A DNA stretch of 64,000 nucleotides, taken from Tenrec ecaudatus. Taxonomy: Eukaryota > Chordata > Mammalia > Afrosoricida > Tenrecidae. The translations under genes and the position numbers were made by a program. The notes beneath the pieces were generated by a model that did no database searches, was not told the origin of the DNA, and saw only the letters and a program-made list of their open reading frames with translations. The stretch is from the NCBI RefSeq assembly GCF_050624435.1, contig NC_134530.1, positions 144,314,721 to 144,378,720 of the forward strand, written 5' to 3'. Shown here in pieces: positions 1 through 23,734 of the stretch; within the stretch, counting starts at the first letter, position 1; each line of letters opens with the position of its first letter.

Positions 1-28
1 TCTCTTTCTCTCTCTCTCTCTCTCTCTC
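1..28. repeat. (TC)n microsatellite
   Basis: The window opens with an almost pure TC run in AHCYL1 intron 1. The rest of the intron fragment up to 564 shows nothing else I can name. Confidence 0.9.
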
Positions 29-564
29 GGCTGTATATTCTGTATCTGAAACCTTTCGAGTGTAAAAGATTCTGGTGATGTTGCAGTGGCTTTATTCCTG
101 GTGCGCCAGTGTTCATTAACAGTCTAGACGTGTGTGATTCATGAAAATGGTAAGACCTCTGCTAGAGTACGCTACAAGAGACTAAGCCGAAGCAAAAGAA
201 ACACCACACAATTAAGGATGGTTGTTGATAGAGTCAAAACTACGTATTAAAATTCTAAGTGGGAAGAAAACTATGGAATGTTTTCACTAAAGATGTGAAG
301 TTGGACAGATGCTAAAAGAAATTAGGTCTTAGCCACTACGTCCTTCCCACTGCCCCTACCCCAACCCCCAAACGCTGTTGAAACAATTGAGAAATGACAG
401 TCATTGGCATTTGGTTAAGAATCAGAGTAGCCTGTACATTGTCATTTCTAATGGGAGCCACGAGGTAACGTGGACTTTAAGGAAAGACAATGTGTGGCCT
501 TCAGAAGGGGGGGACCATTTCATAGTCTTGGCAGAAGTTTCAACTTTTTATCTTCTGCTTATAG

Positions 565-11910
<11,346 letters not shown>

Positions 11911-11917
<7 letters not shown>

Positions 11918-13900
11918 TGGAACATAGAACCCAGGACCAGTTCCACGAGAACCACACAAGTCTAAAAGAAATATTTTTTAAGATAACTTTTATTTTCCTC
12001 TTCTTTCTTTCCTTTTTTCCCCTCTCCTTTTTAATTTTATTTTTCCCGGTAATTTCATTCTTAGTTTTTCATCTCATTATCCAAGTTCTGCAGACCACAC
12101 AGGAACTTGCTTCACGGCTCTTTAGCTGAAACTGTGTCATGATCCTCACCTTAGTCACTAAAGAAGGGTTTTATGCTCCCAGCCCAGAAAGGGGGTTCAC
12201 TGTTTACCACTTCTGGGGGCTGGAGTCTTACCTGGGTACCTTATCACCAGGAAATGCTAAGGTACTTTCTATGGGGAACAACCTGCAATGTCTAAATTGC
12301 CTTAAAAGAGCCCCTTTCTTAGCTGCTGAGATAGGTCTCTTTCTCTTCTCCAGAGGAGCAGATAGGTTAGATGTGGGAGGCGCATGTGAATTCCCCTTTG
12401 CAGTTCCAAGCCCTGTTTCCAGTGTCAAAGTGGTCTGTCTGGTTCAGAGGTGTGTCCTAGCGTGTTGGTTGGTGGTTAAGGTCCAGTAGGTCCACTTGGA
12501 TTTCCTACAGCCCTTTCTCCACTCCCACCTGACCCTCTCATCTTTCTAGTTTTTAACCAGACTGCACTTTATTATGTTGAAGTTTGTCCCATAGCATTTT
12601 ATTTCTGTTGTACAAAAAAGAAAACCCTTTAAGGACGGTTTTTAGTGTTCACACTGAGGAACTGCCCCGGAGGCTGGGGGTGGCTGTTAGCAGTTTCCCT
12701 TCCGACCCCTCGGCGCTCAGAGTGCAGCATTGAATCTTGTGAGCTGCTGCTCTCACTCGACAGGACTTTCCGTTTCTCGTCCGTAGTTGATAGCAGCAGC
12801 CAGCCGGGGCCATGGCCGAAAATCCTCCCTCGGCCCCGTGCAGCTTGTGCTGGAGGCACCTGGCTTAAGCCTCCCCTCCGTATATAGCACTGAGCTCTCG
12901 CGCTAGGCTTTATCCTTTCAGGGCGAGTTTCTGGTCGGCTGTGCTTCTGCAACCCAAGATGCTTAACGGGCGGTAGATGTGGAGAGGGGGCCACAGAAAC
13001 TTGGGCCAGGATAAGAGAAGTTTCATTCTGTCTGCCATTTGTCTGGGACTGGAAGCCCTGCAAAGCATAAGTTTTACAGCAGCGGTGACCGTGATTGACA
13101 ATACCACACAGTTTCCGAAGCAAGAGGGTAAAGGACAGTGGGGAAGACAACATGATCGCGAGGCCTGGCTCAGGCTCTGGTGGAATCCATGGGGCACGGC
13201 ACGGCCCCTCCACCATGCCCCTTGCTTACCAGCATCTCTGCATGCATGGGCCAGTGAGCTTTGTTCTGCTCGTGAGCTTTAACTATAGTATCCAGATTCT
13301 AAGTCCTCTATTTGTTCTCACTGGTGATCATGCAAAGTTGAGTCTACAAGGGACTAGAAATGTTCTCATCAGAGAGACAGGTGTTAAAAACAGGAATATA
13401 AGCAAGGGAAGCTCTCTCGCCTGCAGTGTCCCAGCAGGGGACAATTGTCTTGCCAAAACTTTTTTCCCCTTTCTGCTGCTCCTGCTTCCCCCCCCCCAAC
13501 CCTGCCCCTTCCCACTCTGGCAGTGTGGCCAGCTTCCTTCAAGCCCTTTTCCCCAGGGCACTTAACCAGCCAATCAGAACCAGAACACCACATCCATTAG
13601 GGGAGGCAGCCTGGCCAACAGTGTATGCGCCGTGTCTGCTCTGCTGGAGGGCAGGGCCCAAGCCCTCAGCCCTCTAGCCTGCTCCTGCTCCCAGCGCTCT
13701 GACAGTGTCCGTAGGAATAATGGGTGAGGGCTCCCTCCCTGTCACTGCAGCAAAGGACACTGGAAACAGTCTGGAATCAGGGAGCATGTGGAGAGCAACT
13801 TGGGAGGAACAAGTTTATTTTGTATTGAATAATTTTTAATGAATGCAATATTAATCCTTGCAGATGAGCAATAATCATTAAAGTCAATTAATGATAAGAC
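11911..13900 (+). other. AHCYL1: AHCYL1 last exon: 7 coding bases and 3'UTR
   Basis: Acceptor ttctttacag ends at 11910. The exon supplies the last base of Arg529, Tyr530 and TAA (11911-11917), then a 3'UTR of about 2 kb. This matches a long human 3'UTR as I recall it. The stretch near 13830-13900 is AT-rich and ends with an ATTAAA signal. The 3' end near 13900 is inferred. Long minus-strand open frames here (for example 12629-13216) have no family resemblance and are treated as chance. Confidence 0.8.
13877..13882 (+). terminator. AHCYL1: Probable AHCYL1 poly(A) signal ATTAAA
   Basis: ATTAAA lies about 1.96 kb after the AHCYL1 stop in an AT-rich block that looks conserved. Cleavage would fall about 10-25 bases further. 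No better signal follows before the repeat-rich interval starts. Confidence 0.6.
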
Positions 13901-13905
13901 CTTAT

Positions 13906-14885
13906 CGGGAGTCTGTGTCATTCTTGGTTGAATAGCAAACCTTTATAGGGACCTCTCGCAGAGGGAGCACTCACCAGTCCAGGTGTATGAGAGGTGTGGG
14001 CAAGATTCCTTCCAGTTCGTCAGTCCTCAGGGGGCCTGAGGCCCTGCGCCTGGGCCCATTCGCTCTGACCTTCCGAAGCAGACCTGCTTAAGGGATTCTC
14101 TCACGCTACTTTCTGCTTACCCACAGCCAGCCAGTCAGTGAGGCTTGTGTGGATGGTCCCCCTGGGAGCTAGGGATGTGGCCTAAGCCAAGGACTCAGAC
14201 CCCAGCGTAGGATGAGGAGCGCGTCCATGCAGGGGACAAGGGACAGCACTAACAGCAGATGTTTTAGAAACGGGGCTTGATCAGATCCACAAAAGCATCA
14301 AGAAAAACCATCCCTGTTCCATATGTTTGAAATCGGAGAGAGGAAAGGGACTCTGTTACTGGTTTTACAATATGAATTCAACAGTAGGAACTCAGATTTC
14401 AGCATTGATGCAGAGCTGTAGCTAAATATGTACATGTATGTGTTTTGGAATGGGCTTCCAAAATCTCATGGAAAAATCCCATTATCTGCAGAGTTCAGTT
14501 TTTCCACAGACTTTTTTTTTTTTTACTTATGCCTTTTTGAAGACCCTCCAAGGTGAGCATGTTTGTATGTGTATACATTCCCTACCTCCTCCGCCTGCAT
14601 GAGCCTTTGGAGGAGCCGCCCACCTCCTGCACTTCATTGTGCACACTGGCATGTAGATCTAGCCACTCTGGTTCCACTGAAAGCCCAAGACTCCTTGGAG
14701 AAATTGCCAGGCCATGGCTGGACCAGAACAAGGACACACTGAGCCAGAAAGCCAAGAAGCACTCAAACTATGGGACGCGTCAAAAGGACACAAGCCAGCT
14801 TTAAGGGACTTGGGGAAAAGCTGGGACAATTGAGCAAATAACATTAGGGTCTGTAACCCATTGAATAAGGTAATCGTGTCTCAAA
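13906..14885. other. Intergenic, no gene seen
   Basis: Sequence after AHCYL1. 13906-14450 is mid-GC with nothing recognisable. 14450-14885 is probably an old repeat (aaaatctcatggaaaaatcc, poly-T, then a GC-rich body) that I cannot name. Short open frames show no family resemblance. Confidence 0.5.
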
Positions 14886-14955
14886 GAAGCTCTGGTGGCG
14901 TAATGGGTAAGTGCACTGTTTGACCTCCTCATCCAGCAGCTCCATAGACAAAAGA
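14886..14955 (+). mobile_element. AfroSINE fragment
   Basis: A 5' fragment with head agctctggtggcgtaatggg, ending soon after the B-box region. It seems to sit inside, or next to, the LINE-like tail that follows. Confidence 0.55.
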
Positions 14956-14959
14956 CCTG

Positions 14960-15487
14960 GCTTGGACATCCCCTCACAGAAGGGTCACAGGAAGGAACAA
15001 GTCAGCCAGGATGAAGTACAGCACCTACACACAACATTCCTCGTTTCTTTCATGCTACCCCACCCTAAACGATCATGATCCCATAGCATTACACTGATAT
15101 AGATAAGAGCTCTCAACACACGGAATCCAGGATAGGTGAACCCCTCAGTAACGGGAGAAGTGATACCATGAGGGTGGGAGAGAAATGAGGAACTGATCGC
15201 AATGATCGAAGTGTAACTGGTGCTCCACACCACCACCCTCACAAGGGGACGAACAACAGAAACGGCAAAGGGAGACCGTGGACAGTGTAAGATGAAAATT
15301 AAAATATAATTTATCAAGGGGTCATCAGGGAGTGGAAAAAGATACCAAGAGCTCAAGTAGAAAATGTTTTGGAAATAATAATGGCAACATGTACATATGT
15401 GCTTGATGCAGTTGATGGATGGATTGTTTTAAGAGCTGTAAGAGCCCCCCCCCCAATAAAATGATTTCTTTAAAAAAAAAAAAAAAA
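14960..15487 (+). repeat. LINE-like 3' tail ending AATAAAATGATT, copy 1
   Basis: Recognised by the order of blocks shared with copies at 17790, 23735, 33270 and 36430: cctcacagaagggtcacagg, gataagagctctcaacacac, aatccaggatagg, ttatcaaggggtcatcaggg, then gctgtaagagcc and AATAAAATGATT followed by poly(A). A poly(A) signal and A tail at the end indicate a retrotransposed 3' terminus. The parent is probably an afrotherian LINE 3' region; the clade is not settled. Confidence 0.6.
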
Positions 15488-15990
15488 GACGTGGCTGTTT
15501 TAAAGATATCAGCCCAGAAAACCATCTTGTCACATGGGGTTGTTATATTAGAAATTGATTCAAAGGTACCAAACAGCAACATATATCTGTATGCAAATAA
15601 GTAAAAAGGGTAATGAGAGATGCGATAGTTTCAAAGTACATCTCCATAAAATTCCCTTTATTACAGTGGGGGAAAGTCACTTCACATTGGAGACCCCAGA
15701 CTGACCGACCACCTTCCAAGAACAAGGGACATTTGTAATGGGAGAAGTCCCAGTCCTGCACTGTGGGAGGCCGCTGCCAATGAAGCAAGACCTGAATGTG
15801 ATCTCTAGAGCAGACAAAGCCAAATTGAGACGTTTTACAAAATCGGCAGTCTATCATCTTCCAGTGTCAAAGTCAACAAATAAGCAACAATTATAGACTA
15901 AGGGGAGTAAGATGGCGAAACAATTCTGCCTTTGATCATTTTGCTCTGAAGGACATCTAGGGAGTGACGGGCCATTATATCAGCGACTTA
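15488..15990. other. Intergenic, nothing assigned
   Basis: About 500 bp between a LINE-like tail and an AfroSINE. I see no coding frame with family resemblance, no RNA gene and no terminal repeats. Confidence 0.4.
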
Positions 15991-15992
15991 CC

Positions 15993-16172
15993 AAGGCTCC
16001 AGTAGCAAGTAACTAGCATGAGCTAGTTGGGATCCACAAAGTCAGCAGCTCGAAACCACCAACCGCTCAGAGGAAGGCGGGGCCTTCCACGCCCATGAAG
16101 AGTTGCAGGCTTGGAAACCCACAGGGACAGTGAGTAGCTAGGAGGCACAACTCTGGGACCGTGAGTGGTGTC
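15993..16172 (+). mobile_element. AfroSINE, diverged
   Basis: Head caaggctccagtagcaagt, B-box region agctcgaaaccaccaacc and body tggaaacccacagggacag follow the AfroSINE plan. Confidence 0.65.
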
Positions 16173-16893
16173 TCATCTTGATTATCTCAAAGCTAAGTAC
16201 TTAGCTGTTCCAAAACTAAGAAAAAAATTAGACCTGGCTTGACGTTCATACAATCAATTGTGTTCTATGTAGGCATATCTTAAACCAGATCATTTTAAAG
16301 GTAAAATCTTCCAGGCTAGTGAACATGTTGAATTTCCACACAACAAAATTTCACTGAAGATAAATCTCAACCAGTCATACCTGACATGCACAGGATCGAG
16401 CACCTTGACTCGAACCAAGAAAAGAAAATGAAGCGGGGAGGGGCGATTGGGTAGCCCAGCGTACTTGTTTCATTCAGAATACTGAGCATAGTCTCACTGC
16501 CTAATCATTTCTGATTGTATGAAGCGTCTACAGAAATCAGTACGTTTTTCATGCCTGTGAGACAAGAATTTACGTCATCACGTTGATCGCTCAGTGAGGC
16601 TATCCATGTACAACAGATCAAAACAGACCCGCTCCAGCACTCTTCACAGCTGTTGCTATGGTTGAGCCCCGGGTTGCAGCCACTTTACCAATCCATCCTA
16701 TGGAGGGCTTGAGCCTTCCATTGACCTTGTACTCTACCAAGTAATGTCCTCCAGAAATTGCTATCTTGATAATATGTCAAAAGGACTCCCCCTCCTAGCT
16801 TCTAAGGAGAAATCTGGCTCTACTTCCTTCGAGACATTGATTTGCCCTCTGACAGTCCAGGACCCTCCGTATTCTTTGCTAACACTCTTAATT

Positions 16894-17075
16894 CAGTGGT
16901 TCTCCACCTTCCTAATGCCGCGACCCTTTATTCAGTTCCTCATGTGGTGACCCCCAACCATAACATTTTTGTTGCTACTTCATCACCGTCATTTTGCTAC
17001 TGATATGAATTGAGCGACCCCTGTGAACAGGTTGTTGACCCCAAAGGGGTCATGCCCACAGGTTGAGAACCGCTG
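16894..17075 (-). mobile_element. SPIN transposon, reverse, inside the RTE LINE
   Basis: Reads cagtggttctcc at the left and ggttgagaaccgctg at the right, with tttttgttgctacttcat and gcgacccctgtgaacagg inside, the reverse of the 7416 copy. Flanks ctcttaatt and ctctaatt form a hAT target duplication with one base difference. LINE sequence continues on both sides, so SPIN arrived after the LINE. Confidence 0.9.
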
Positions 17076-17719
17076 CTCTAATTCAAAGGCTTCACTTCTT
17101 GGGTCTCATTCGTGTCTAGATTTCACCTGCGTATGAGGCAATTGACGAGACCATGGCTTGAATCAGATGCACTGTAGTCCTCAAAGGGCTATCTTTGCTC
17201 TTTAATGTTTTAAAGAGGTGAATTGCAGCAGATTTGTGCAAAGTAAATACATCATCTGACGTCTGGCATGTGGCTTCCATCAGCATTGATTATAGACACA
17301 AGTAAAATGAAATGCTTGATCAGTATTTTCTATCATGATGTTGCTTATTGGTTCACCTGTGAGGATTTTTTTCATTATGTTGAGGTGTAATCCATACTGA
17401 ATGAAAACTATTTTTTAATCATCAGTAAGTACCTCGAGTCCTGTGTCATCTGCATACGGTGGGCTGCTAATGAGTCTGCCTTCAATCCTGATACCATGTT
17501 CTTCATATAGCCCAGGTTCTCAGATCATGTGCATAGAATATGAATTGATTAAGTATGGTGAAAGGATACAACCCTGCTACACACCTTTCCTGATTTCAAA
17601 CCACACAGTATTTCCTTGTTCGGTTCAAACAACTGTCTCTTGGTCTATGTATAGGCTCCTCGTGAGCACAATTAAGTGTTCTGGAATCCCCATTCTTCTC
17701 ATCATCTGCAATGATCCAC

Positions 17720-20148
17720 TGTGTTAGGTTGGGTAGACTAGAAAAGCAAAATCTAAAGACACGTGTGTATAAGAAAGAGCTTTAACCGATAGCAATCATG
17801 ACTGTATAACCCCACTCGAGGGGAATGAACAACAGAATTGTAGGTGAATCGATACATTGGATGGTGAAAGATATGGCAAAATAATTATGATATATAATAA
17901 GGGTTGCTGGGGGATAGGATGGGGGAGTGAAGGGATAGAGGGGGCTGATCTCAAAGAGTACAAGAAGAAAAAATGTTTTGAAAATGGTGGTGGCAGCAAT
18001 TGTACAATTCTGCTTGATGTAATTAAATTATGGATTATTATAATATCTGTAAGAGCTCCCAATAAAATGATTAACAAGTAATAAAAATTTTAAAAGAGCA
18101 ATTATATACTAAGAAAACAGCTCAGTCCAAATCAAGTCCATAAATTCAATATTAAGTCTGATAGTAGTCCATAAATCCTTCTTCAGACTCACACAGCTAC
18201 ATGCGATGATGCAGAATGCAGGACAATCACAGGCCAGTGGGTGCAAGTCTTGGGGATCCAGTGGTGGTGGAAGCATCTCCAGGGCTCTCACAAGTCTCAG
18301 TGTGGCTCCACATAGCTTGTCCACAGGAAGGGGAAAGCAAAGAGAGTGTGTGTGGCCTGGCTCCAGGGAGAAAGAGGAAGAGGCCGACCTTGTGGAGCCA
18401 TTTATCTCGGTCACCCTCCAGTCAAGCTGTGACCTGACTGACAGACTAAACTCTGCCAACATGTTCCTACAGGTGCCACTGTGGCATTAAAAAAAACCTA
18501 TCACAGTTCACCCCTTGCCAACTTGGCACATGTACACAATCTTTACATATAAAATTTAAAACAAGGAAAATAGTAAAGTCATATTTGTGCCTAACAGGAT
18601 TAAACTAAAATGCATACAACTCAAAATGTGCCAACTTCATTTAAGCATAATACTCTATAAGTGAACAAAACAAAAATATTTGATACTTAGCAATTGCAGT
18701 TATGTGAGCATCTATACCATAATCCTATAAACATATTCCCCGACCCATGAAAATTTATGTCAGCCACTTACATCATGCCTTTATTCCCCCCATTGTGGGT
18801 ATCCAGTTTCTCTACTGCCCGCTTACATCAACCCAGTGCTCTGAGAAGACAAGCAAGTTATTTGATGTGAGGGACCTTCATTCCAGTTGAAATCGTGTGA
18901 GCCTGCATCCATAAGCAAAGTCAAATCAGAACAGGCCATTTGTAAAGTCAGCAGTAAAATACGCACCAATTCACTGGCTCAAAAATCTTATCTTCATCTG
19001 GTCAGATGCTGGTCATCTCAGTGTGGGCCACCTTGCTTAGCCTTACCAGGATACCCATGGGCCTCCTCGCCTTTTGACAAGGGCACTGTCACAAATTTTC
19101 AACAGTCCAGCCACCTTGGGCTAAGTAACATCATAGGCTCAAGTTCTGCACAATTCTTTAAACTTCAGGCCAGCCAACACACTCTCATCTTCTCCTTTAG
19201 TCCCTGTGAACCAGGTCCATGCATATCAGTGGCCAAATTCAATCCATCTCTCTATGGCTGCATTTCTCCCACCTCTACTGAACAGATGGATCCAGGTGGT
19301 CACCTAGCGTGCCACACACTGCCAGCAGACTTCCTTTAACATTCTGCCCTACAAAGGAGAGTTCTTTCATGGCTCCAAATTTTTCCAGTTTCAGGCACAA
19401 ACCACTAGTTCAGAATTCAAAGCTTTCAATGAGCAATAATCGTGCCTTGGGTAGACCTCATTGGCTACAATATTGCCACTGCAAAAAGCAGGTGCAAAAT
19501 TCAGAGAAGCCAAATAGCTCCTTTCTCTTCAATCTGACAACTGTACTCTGGGCAAGCCTCTTCAAATGCAAATACACTGATCACTCAAGGCACTGGTGGG
19601 GCTTATCTTTTCAGAGTCTTCTTGGCAGGCATGTCCTCCAGCCAGTGCCTTGAGTACTCAGGACATCCTGGCACCATGATGTGTTAGGCTAGGTAGACTA
19701 AAGGAACAAAATCCAGAGACACTCGTATGTGTGTAAGAAAGACCTATATATAAAAGAGTAATTGTATATTGAGAAAACATCCCCACCCAGTCCAAATCAA
19801 GTCCGATATCAGTCCATAAGTCCAATACTAGTCCATAAATCCCTCTTCAGACTCACCCAGCCACAGGCAATGGTGCAAAATGTGGGAAAATCACAGGCCA
19901 GCGGGTGCAAAGTCTTGTGGATCCAGTGGTGCTGGAAGCATCTCCAGGGCTCTTGCAGGGTGTGGTGTAGTGTGGCTCATCAACAGGAAGGTGAAAGCAG
20001 AGTGTGTGGGCCACCTCCAGGGAGAAAGAGGGAGAGGCCGGCCTTGCAGAATCATTTATCTGTCGTCCTCCAATCAAGCTGTGACCTGATTGACAGACCA
20101 AACTCTGCCCATGGGAGCCATGTTGGCACAAAAACCTAACTATCACGG
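17720..20148 (-). mobile_element. ERVL-type (class III) fossil with both LTRs
   Basis: An endogenous retrovirus-like fossil in reverse orientation. LTRs are at 17720-18505 (enlarged by a later insertion) and 19680-20148, both starting tgtgttagg on the plus strand. Target-site duplication tccac is at 17715-17719 and 20149-20153, inside the host RTE LINE. The internal part, 18506-19679 (about 1.2 kb), has no recognisable gag or pol and is far shorter than a full ERVL, so the element is broken or of a non-autonomous (MaLR-like) kind. Next to the right LTR, 19666-19676 complements the 3' end of tRNA-Leu on the minus strand (tggtgccagga), the primer-binding site type that gave HERV-L its name. The two LTRs are visibly diverged, so it is old. 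Confidence 0.78.
17790..18096 (+). repeat. LINE-like 3' tail ending AATAAAATGATT, copy 2
   Basis: Inserted in the left LTR of the ERVL-type element. Contains agcaatcatgactgtataac, a G-rich stretch near 17910-17945, atctgtaagagctccc and AATAAAATGATT with an A-rich end. The LTR resumes with agagcaattatatac. Flanking aaagagc on both sides is a likely target duplication. Confidence 0.7.
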
Positions 20149-21393
20149 TCCACACAGTCAAATACTTAGCATTATCAATGAGGCAAGTACACATCTTTAT
20201 AATACTCTCTGCTTTTAGACAAGATCCATCTGGCATTAGCCGTGATATCCTTGGCTTGAATTTCTGACAGTTTCCTAACAATGTGCCGCAACCATTTTTA
20301 AATTATCTTCAGCAAAATAATTTTAATGATATTGCATATGATTTTAATGCTATTGTTCTGATAGTTTCCACGTTTATTTAGGCCACCTTTCTTTGCAGTG
20401 GACATAAATAAGGATCTCTTCCAGAGGACTGGCCAGGTAACTGTCTTCCAAAATATCTTCAGATAGATGGAGTGAGTACTTCCAGCATGGCATTGTTCAT
20501 CGAAGCACCTCGGTTGGTAGTCTGTCAATTCCTGAAGCCTCGTTTTTTAGCCAATGCCTTCAGTGTAACTTGGATTTCTTCCCCTGGTACCATCAGCTCT
20601 TGATCATATGCTACCCCCTGAAATAACTGAACATCAACAAGTTCTTTTTTATTTTTTAATGCTTCCTCTGTCGTTTCATATTTTGCCCCTTAGCCCTTCA
20701 ATATTACAACTTGAGGTTTGGATTTTTTTTTCTTCAGTTCTTTCCAGCCTGAGAGATTCCAAATCTGTTCTTCCTGTTTGGTTTTCTAGCTCTCGGTCTT
20801 TGCACATTTCATGTACCACCTGGCGCGTCTTCCCGTGCTGCCAAAGGAAATCTGTTATTCAGCTCCTGTCTTCATCAGAGAGTCCTGTCACTTTAGGTAC
20901 TCCAAATTCAAGGTTAAGTGTCAGAGGCTCTTCCAATAGCCTATCTTTCTCTTCTGTCGTTTTAATGACCTTATGCTTTCTTCACGTGTGATGTCCTTAA
21001 TAATACCCCATAACCGTTTGGTCTTCAGTTGTTACAGTTACATGCATCAAATCTATTTTTGAGATGATCTACATCCAGGTAAGATATATATGCAAGGCTG
21101 TACTTTGGCACCCTTAAATTGTTTATATTTTCTTCAGCTTCGACTTGAACTTGCAGGTGATCAGATGATGGTTTGATCGGCAGTAGGCCACTGGTCAGAT
21201 TCTAATTAATGATGATTGAGTTTCTCCACTATCTCCTTCCACAAACGTAACTGGTGTGATTTCTGTGTATTCTATCAGGTGAGGTCCACGTATATGTACA
21301 GTCACCATGTATGTTGTTGAAAAGTTATTTCCACTTATTCGATCATTGGTCTGGAAAATTATATCCTGCCATCTCCAGCATTGTTTCTATCAC

Positions 21394-21928
<535 letters not shown>

Positions 21929-22452
21929 ATCACCAAGGCCAAATTTTTTAACTACTGATCCTTTTCATTTATCTTTAACCTCCACATTCCAATCATCCAC
22001 AACTACTAATGCATCTCAATTTCAGGTTTGATCAGTTTCAGAATGAAGGCTGTAAAAATCTTCCATTTCTTCCCCTTTGACGCTAGTGATTAGTGTGTAT
22101 GTGTGAATAACGGTCATCCTAGCTTGCCTAACAGTCATACTCACCGTTCTTCTTGGTGGACAGATAGATTTATTCTACCACTGACAGCCTTGTGCTTTAG
22201 GATACATTGTGAAATGCTCTTTTGACAATGAATATAAAGGCATTACTTTTCAATATGTGACTGCTAGTAGACTATATGGCGAGGAGGAATATGTTCATTT
22301 TAGCACCGAGGCCTACATTATCCATCTTTAAGTATAACACTCTGTTGTTCACAACTTCCAATTTTCCGTGGCTCACACTTTCTACATTCTAATTATTAGT
22401 GGATGTTTGCAATTACTCTCCTGCTACCTGGTTGCAAAACCTAGGTTTGGGC

Positions 22453-22745
22453 AGGGGTCAGCAAGCTCTTAACTACCTAGAACCAAACTCCTGCTCATGT
22501 TTGGATAGTTTGCAAGCTTGGAATGATGTTTACACTTTTCAATAGCTGGAAGAAAATCAAGACTAATATTTCAAGACATGAAAATGATATGAAATTCAAA
22601 TTTCAGTGTCCGTAAAGGAAGTTCATACCAAGGCACACACATTCCTTTATGTCATGACGGTGGCCACTTTCATGTTGAGTCATTGCAACCAATTGCCCAC
22701 AGGAATTTGCATTCTGGCAGAAAAAGCTTGCTGGCCCCAGGTTCA
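22453..22745. mobile_element. Old hAT-Charlie MITE, MER20-like
   Basis: Starts gcaggggtcagcaagctc and includes gatatgaaattcaaatttca, gtgtccgtaaaggaagtt and gcagaaaaagcttgctggcc, the order of blocks of old mammalian hAT MITEs. It is diverged and its ends are uncertain. The stretch 22746-22940 beside it is unassigned. Confidence 0.5.
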
Positions 22746-22949
22746 TGCATCTAGGTGCCGGGTGTGAAGAAACAGATGGGATGAAGGGCACATTTTATTT
22801 CTGTTCTGTTAGGTAAGGGGCGAGTATCTCTGGGTTGTGTGTGTTAGCAGGAACCAAAACAGAATGAAAACATTAGAACGGAAAGGAGATTGAACCCAGA
22901 ATGTTCTAGTCTAGGTGTAAAATTAAAAAATAAAAAAAGTAGAGGAGCA

Positions 22950-23115
22950 TAGCAAAAGAGGAAGACCCTGAGCGAGACGGATTGACAGTGGCTGCACCGA
23001 TGGGCTCAAGCTTAGGAACAAGTGTGAGGATGGCACAGGACCAGGCAGTGTTTCCTTCCGTTGTGCATGGGGTCGCCATGGGTCAGGCCCACTGGACGGC
23101 ACCGAACAATAGGTC
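22950..23115 (+). mobile_element. RTE LINE 3' fragment
   Basis: Encodes an RTE 3'-like stretch (KRGRP, then a TVAAPMGSSL-type segment) and the non-coding run gtttccttccgttgtgcatg ... ggtcgccatgggtcagg that ends this LINE. Same region as 34770-34916. Confidence 0.7.
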
Positions 23116-23117
23116 CA

Positions 23118-23240
23118 ACCCACTGCTCTTGAGTCAGGGCAGACTCAGAGTGACCCTGGGGCTCCCTAAAGCTTTACAGAAGCAGACTGCCACGTCCTTT
23201 GTCAGCCGGACAGCTGTGAGTTCGAACCGACAAGCAAAGA
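23118..23240 (-). mobile_element. AfroSINE fragment, reverse
   Basis: Contains cactgctcttgagtcaggg, cagactcagagtgaccct and a reversed B-box region gtgagttcgaaccgac. Confidence 0.55.
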
Positions 23241-23254
23241 AAGAAAGAAAAACA

Positions 23255-23610
23255 AGTGTAAGTGTTTTGGCCACTGCGTCACCAGGACAGAAGCATTCTG
23301 GCATGAAGGCATCCCAGCAAACTGACCACGGAACCTTAAGAATCACTTGGCGTATCTAGCAGGGAAGCAACAAAGCCCACAGGTAAGAAACGCACCAGCC
23401 TGTGTGATCATGAAGTGTCAACGGGAAAAGACATCAGAAGTTCAAAAACATGCAACCAAATTGATACGAAGGGGAGTGGATGTAGTGGAGACCCAAACCC
23501 CACAAGCAAGACAATTGGACAGTCACTCTCAGAACGTCTACACGGAACAGAGGATTAATGTAGGGTGTGGCATGACCCTGATGAACCACCTAACAATCCT
23601 CTAGCTCTTT
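23255..23610 (+). repeat. LINE-like repeat, body copy without tail
   Basis: Shares tctagcagggaagcaacaaa, caccagcctgtgtgatcatg and ggtgtggcatgaccctgatg with the unit at 33340-33620. It ends before the AATAAA tail and is followed by a second copy of the same family. Confidence 0.55.
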
Positions 23611-23734
23611 AAGAATTCCTCTCCGGAAGTGGGCAGATTTTGGATCTCTGCTCAGCCCCTCCCTGAATGCAAGAGTACTTTGTCCTAACAACCTGGCATT
23701 CTGTGATGCTCCGCCCTCCTGGCACTTCCTGAAG

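Noticed and set aside
12629-13216. 195-residue minus-strand open frame
   Set aside because: Lies opposite the AHCYL1 3'UTR. Composition looks non-coding and nothing is recognisable.
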